Shown piece after piece: positions 60,990 through 64,000 of a stretch of DNA of 64,000 nt. Below the pieces are notes generated by a model, which ran no database searches, was not told the DNA's origin, and worked only from the letters and a program-made list of their open reading frames with translations. Source of the DNA: SIG299 sp964632165 (GTDB taxonomy: Bacteria > Bacillota > Clostridia > Lachnospirales > Lachnospiraceae); contig CAZWCZ010000001.1 of NCBI GenBank assembly GCA_964632165.1, positions 77,724 through 141,723 of the forward strand, written 5' to 3'. The position numbers and the translations under genes are program-made. Position 1 is the first letter of the stretch; the number at the start of each line of letters is the position of its first letter.

Positions 60990-61017
60990 TTGCGTCCACC
61001 CGATTTTGTGCTATACT
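60990..61017 (+). promoter_or_regulatory. promoter of the second AI-2E-family gene
   Basis: TTGCGT, 16 bp, TATACT with an upstream TG (extended -10), 45 bp before ATG 61063. Divergent from the GtrA promoter. Confidence 0.7.
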
Positions 61018-61062
61018 GGACTTAAGAATCATGATATCCACAGTTATGAGGAGGGGCTGCTT

Positions 61063-62433
61063 ATGCGAGAAAAATACGGTAACTATTTTAGATGGGCAAT
61101 CACGATAATTTCAGTGATTGCATTTGGGATTCTGTTTTTCTTTTTTATTTTCCGACTGGGTGATGTCATTGCTTTTTTGAGCAAAGTCATCGGCATCCTT
61201 ACTCCTATTATACTCGGAGCTGTCATTGCCTATCTGCTGAATCCATTGGTTAAGCAATTCAACAAATGGTTTATCGCGTTTTTTTCCTTTTGCAATATTC
61301 CGCCTAAAGTTTCCCGATTTATTGCAAAGACCCTGTCCATCCTTCTTGCTCTCGGACTTCTGCTTACCGGGATTACCTTGCTCCTATATCTGGTCATTCC
61401 TGAATTATACAGCAGCATTTTAAAACTTGCCGGAGATTTCCGTTCCTACATCAATATCATCTACGACTGGGTCAACGGACATCTGGAGAACAACCCTGAA
61501 CTGCTCAGCTATGTAAAAACATACCTGGAATCTTTCACGACCTTAGTATACGACTGGGTAAATAATAAACTGCTCTTCCAAATGCAGTCTTTGATGTCCG
61601 GACTGACCCTGGGCATCTTCGGTGTTGCAAAACTTGCTACTAACGTTTTTGTTGGCATCATCGTTTCCATTTATCTGTTGGTAAGCAAAGATCGTTTTGT
61701 CGGTCAGATAAAAAAACTGCTCTATACCCTCGGCAGCCCGGAACGTGTCAATGTTTTTCTTTCCATTACACGCCAGGTCGATAAAATTTTTGGTGGCTTT
61801 ATTTCCGGAAAAATCATTGATTCCGCCATCATCGGCATTCTTTGCTTTATTGGTGTTTCCATCTTAAAGATGCCATATCCGCTGCTTTTGAGCGTCATTG
61901 TCGGAGTTACCAACGTCATACCTTTTTTCGGTCCGTATATCGGTGCGATCCCCTGTGCTTTTCTCGTTCTTTTGGTAAGTCCTTCAAAATGCCTGATTTT
62001 CCTGATCTTTATCCTTGCATTACAGCAATTAGACGGAAATCTGATCGGTCCTGCCATTTTGGGCGATTCTACAGGCTTGTCCCCTTTTTGGGTCGTTGTA
62101 TCCATTTTAGTCGGTGGCGGGTTATTTGGATTTTTCGGAATGCTCCTTGGGGTTCCGACCTTTGCCGTATTTTACTATCTTGTAAAGACATTTTCCGAAT
62201 ACCATTTAAAAAAGAAGGGACTTCCTACTTCTTCTCTTGCTTATTGCCGTCTGGAAAGCATTGACCCGGATACCGGGACCTTTATCTTTCTGAAAAAACA
62301 TACATCCAAACGGAAAACGCAGAATTTTGGTCTGATGGAAGCTCTTGAAAAAGCATCTTCCGGTGCAAAGCGTGATAAGAAACCTTCTTCGGAAAAATCC
62401 AATTCTTCGGATACTCCTCCTGACAATACATGA
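61063..62433 (+). CDS. AI-2E family transporter (2)
   Basis: 456 residues from ATG 61063, with GAGGAGGGG upstream; the frame is open some 500 bp further left, but that part is antisense to the GtrA gene and has no start signal. About eight membrane spans and the family blocks GKIIDSAIIGILCFIGVSIL, PYPLLLSVIVGVTNVIPFFG and QQLDGNLIGPAILGDSTGLSP. A cytoplasmic tail of about 65 residues, rich in Lys and Ser, is missing from the paralogue at 59291-60430. The substrate is unknown. Confidence 0.88.
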   Translation: MREKYGNYFRWAITIISVIAFGILFFFFIFRLGDVIAFLSKVIGILTPIILGAVIAYLLNPLVKQFNKWFIAFFSFCNIPPKVSRFIAKTLSILLALGLLLTGITLLLYLVIPELYSSILKLAGDFRSYINIIYDWVNGHLENNPELLSYVKTYLESFTTLVYDWVNNKLLFQMQSLMSGLTLGIFGVAKLATNVFVGIIVSIYLLVSKDRFVGQIKKLLYTLGSPERVNVFLSITRQVDKIFGGFISGKIIDSAIIGILCFIGVSILKMPYPLLLSVIVGVTNVIPFFGPYIGAIPCAFLVLLVSPSKCLIFLIFILALQQLDGNLIGPAILGDSTGLSPFWVVVSILVGGGLFGFFGMLLGVPTFAVFYYLVKTFSEYHLKKKGLPTSSLAYCRLESIDPDTGTFIFLKKHTSKRKTQNFGLMEALEKASSGAKRDKKPSSEKSNSSDTPPDNT

Positions 62434-62445
62434 TCTGCGTACTAA

Positions 62446-62485
62446 AAAGGCTGCCTTTCTCATTCATAGGCAGCCTTTAATTTTT
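62446..62485 (+). terminator. terminator of the second AI-2E-family gene
   Basis: 10-bp stem AAAGGCTGCC/GGCAGCCTTT with a 13-nt loop, then AATTTTTG. It overlaps the 3' end of the convergent sigK fragment. Confidence 0.8.
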
Positions 62486-62828
62486 GCAATGCTTTCTTTT
62501 CTATTCTGGAGACATAACTTCGTGAAATGTGCAGTTTCTCTGCAATTTCCCTCTGCGTAGTTTCCGGATTTCCGTTCAGTCCAAACCGAAGTACAAGTAT
62601 CTCCTGTTCTCTTTCTGTCAGTATATGTTCCATGTAGCTTTGCAGTTTTTCTAAACTCATTTCTTCTTCAATCTGTTCCAAAATGTCCGCATCTTCTGCA
62701 ATACAGACATCCAGCAGTCGGATGGTATTCCCGTCTTTATCTGCCCCGATCGGGTCATACAGATACACTTCCTTTGACTGCTTTTTATTTCCACGAAACA
62801 CCATCAGAAGTTCATTTGCTATCCTCAC
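62460..62828 (-). pseudogene. sigK: sigK 3' part (sigma-K regions 3-4), interrupted
   Basis: 122 codons encoding the end of a sporulation sigma factor: RIANELLM at its very start (the end of region 2, normally RCIENEILM), DPIGADKDGNTIRLLDV, LTEREQEILVLRFGLNG, and region 4.2 TQREIAEKLHISRSYVSRIEKKALQKL. Regions 4.2 and the DPIG block match sigma-K of Bacillus better than sigma-E. Regions 1-2 are absent; upstream the frame enters the recombinase gene. In the mother cell an excised chromosome would rejoin it to a 5' half. It is therefore a split gene, not necessarily dead. Confidence 0.85.
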
Positions 62829-62845
62829 ATAGCGGACTTTCGGAT
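62812..62845. other. probable right junction (att) of the sigK intervening element
   Basis: Region in which the recombinase frame ends and sigma-K similarity begins. The sequence reads CTATGTGAGGATAGCAAATG on the minus strand. It encodes both ...LCEDSK-stop of the recombinase and YVRIANE of sigma-K. The exact core cannot be set without the other end. Confidence 0.6.
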
Positions 62846-64000
62846 TCTGCCGTTTCTTCGGTCATTGCGGGCGGGTTGGGGAATTCATAATCCCCATCAT
62901 TATGGAACAGGTACACATGAGCATTTTCGCCGTCCCACACGATTTTACGGATAAAGGTTCTGATGGCGGCACGTTTTTGTTCAACACTATATTCCTCTAT
63001 ATTCTCACCCATTGTAGAAAGCAACTGACGGATAATATCAAATTCGATTTCCGCAAGGTCGTGCTGTTGCATAATCGCTTCAAGCTCGGCAAGACGTTTT
63101 TTCAAACCCTCGCCCTTTTCGTGCAGTTCGTCAATTTGCTCCATGATATATTTCTCGGCATTTGTACCTTCCGTTTTTCCGAGTGAAAGAACGAGAGCCT
63201 TAATATCTTTTTCGTTTTCCTCAATCTGTGATTTAATCTTTGCAACCTCTGCATCGTAGCCCTCACGATTACCGTTGATACGCTTCTTTGTTTGCGTAAT
63301 CTGCTTTGCCATATCTGAGCTTTGCTTGCCGAAGCTCTTCACCGTGGCAATGATTTTCGCATCAAGCATATTGCCGTTGGCGTTCTTCATATCGCACACG
63401 TGACCACGGCTACGCTCTTTAGTGGTACAGAGATAGGTATAAATAGGTTCACCCGTTGCGGTCAGACGGTCTGACAGCTTCGGACGCATATAATCACCGC
63501 ATTTTCCACAATAGAGAATTCCCGACAAAAGTGCAACATTACTGCGAGGCTTACGGTAGCTCTTAGATTTGTTTAGCTCCAACTGTTTTTGTACCTGCAC
63601 CCACATAGCACCGGGGATAACGCCTTTATGTTTACCAACAGAAACAATCCATTCATTCATAGGCTTTTCCTGCGTTGCTTTTCCGGGTCGTTGTAATGTG
63701 CGGTTATACGCCATAATGCCGTGCTTGCCGTCAAATGCTTCTTTATCGGAGAAAAGGTCAACATCGTTTTGGGTGAGATAGTTATAGGCGTCATCATCTG
63801 CAATCATATAAACGGGGTTAGAAAGAATACCCTTGATGGCAAAACGGGTAAAGGTTTTTCCACGCTTGGTTTTATAATGCCCCTGCATAAGAAATTGGTC
63901 TGTTTTGGTAAGCGAGCCTGTTTCGATAAATTTATCGAAAATCAGCTTTACCAAATTAATTTCATCGGGGATAGTTTTCAACTTACAAGCCTTGCGGGTC
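62812..64000 (-). CDS. large serine recombinase, skin-type (N-terminus outside window)
   Basis: 396 visible codons, open to the right edge. The recombinase domain is seen at the start (LIFDKFIETGSLTKTDQFLM, and FTRFAIKGILSNPVYM), then the zinc ribbon LLSGILYCGKCGDYMRPKLS with two later Cys (YLCTTKER, HVCDMKN), and a coiled coil (about 225-300). The catalytic serine domain lies beyond base 64000. Large serine recombinases excise the skin element during sporulation in Bacillus and Clostridioides (SpoIVCA/CisA family). It overlaps the sigK 3' part by 17 bp in the same direction. Its base composition and codon use look more GC-rich than the neighbouring chromosome, indicating acquired DNA. Confidence 0.87.
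   Translation of the reverse strand, partial: TRKACKLKTIPDEINLVKLIFDKFIETGSLTKTDQFLMQGHYKTKRGKTFTRFAIKGILSNPVYMIADDDAYNYLTQNDVDLFSDKEAFDGKHGIMAYNRTLQRPGKATQEKPMNEWIVSVGKHKGVIPGAMWVQVQKQLELNKSKSYRKPRSNVALLSGILYCGKCGDYMRPKLSDRLTATGEPIYTYLCTTKERSRGHVCDMKNANGNMLDAKIIATVKSFGKQSSDMAKQITQTKKRINGNREGYDAEVAKIKSQIEENEKDIKALVLSLGKTEGTNAEKYIMEQIDELHEKGEGLKKRLAELEAIMQQHDLAEIEFDIIRQLLSTMGENIEEYSVEQKRAAIRTFIRKIVWDGENAHVYLFHNDGDYEFPNPPAMTEETAESESPLCEDSK

Noticed and set aside
60553..61062. Long in-frame N-terminal extension of the second AI-2E-family gene
   Set aside because: It is antisense to the GtrA gene, has no start signal, and the family homology begins at ATG 61063 behind a strong ribosome site.
62812..64000. 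Generic conjugative element or prophage integrated near sigK by chance
   Set aside because: Not excluded, but the junction lies precisely inside sigK coding sequence with the recombinase at the border, as in known skin elements.

Overview
The window reads as chromosome of a spore-forming, low-to-moderate GC member of the Clostridia, most likely family Lachnospiraceae. The pointers are NfnAB, a family-2 GalT with GalK, a T-box-controlled tyrS, YerC/DUF1836/DUF5688/DUF2974 proteins, a SpoVB-like flippase and a sigma-K gene fragment. No species is claimed. All assignments come from reading motifs and protein resemblance by eye; no database was searched.

Left part (1-11.3 kb): a partial beta-propeller-like lipoprotein preceded by a small secreted EF-hand-like protein, a SpoVB-like flippase, and a divergent transporter locus (propeller plus solute-binding lipoprotein against two MalF/MalG-type permeases and a small membrane protein, with no ATPase). 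Then metA, ligA and rluF. 11.4-20.2 kb: tRNA-Arg(CCG), a membrane-anchored protein, DUF5688, nfnB-nfnA, a YerC/TrpR-like regulator, DUF1836, pcrA and a small membrane protein.

20.2-29.4 kb: a leftward run galK-galT-lepB-(chorismate mutase with a gutted prephenate dehydratase)-DUF2974-NMT1-like binding protein, then traX-like and tyrS with a T-box leader. The lepB 5' end carries an 11-bp tandem duplication that puts the best ATG out of frame. 29.4-33.7 kb repeats the lipoprotein theme: small secreted protein, propeller lipoprotein, propeller-SBP lipoprotein in one operon. 33.7-35.4 kb is an N6-adenine DNA methyltransferase without a visible nuclease.

35.5-50.7 kb is the most unusual block: a divergent Tad/Flp-type assembly operon of 13 genes. 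It has three CpaE/TadZ-like proteins with eroded P-loops, a CpaB-like SAF protein, a TadA ATPase plus a second TadA-like protein that stops before the ATPase core, a TadB-TadC-like fusion, and six small single-span proteins, one of only 53 residues. Immediately downstream lie two surface proteins with BspA-type leucine-rich repeats, the larger 1536 residues with RCC1-like and InlB-like repeats.

Right part (50.9-64 kb): Ca2+-type P-type ATPase, enolase, an SH3b-transmembrane-PcrA-CTD-like protein, argS, PspC, a nucleoid-associated protein, and an AI-2E-family/GtrA pair divergent from a second AI-2E-family gene. Last comes the 3' part of sigK, interrupted by a large serine recombinase gene that overlaps it. 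This is the arrangement of a skin element, whose other end lies outside the window.
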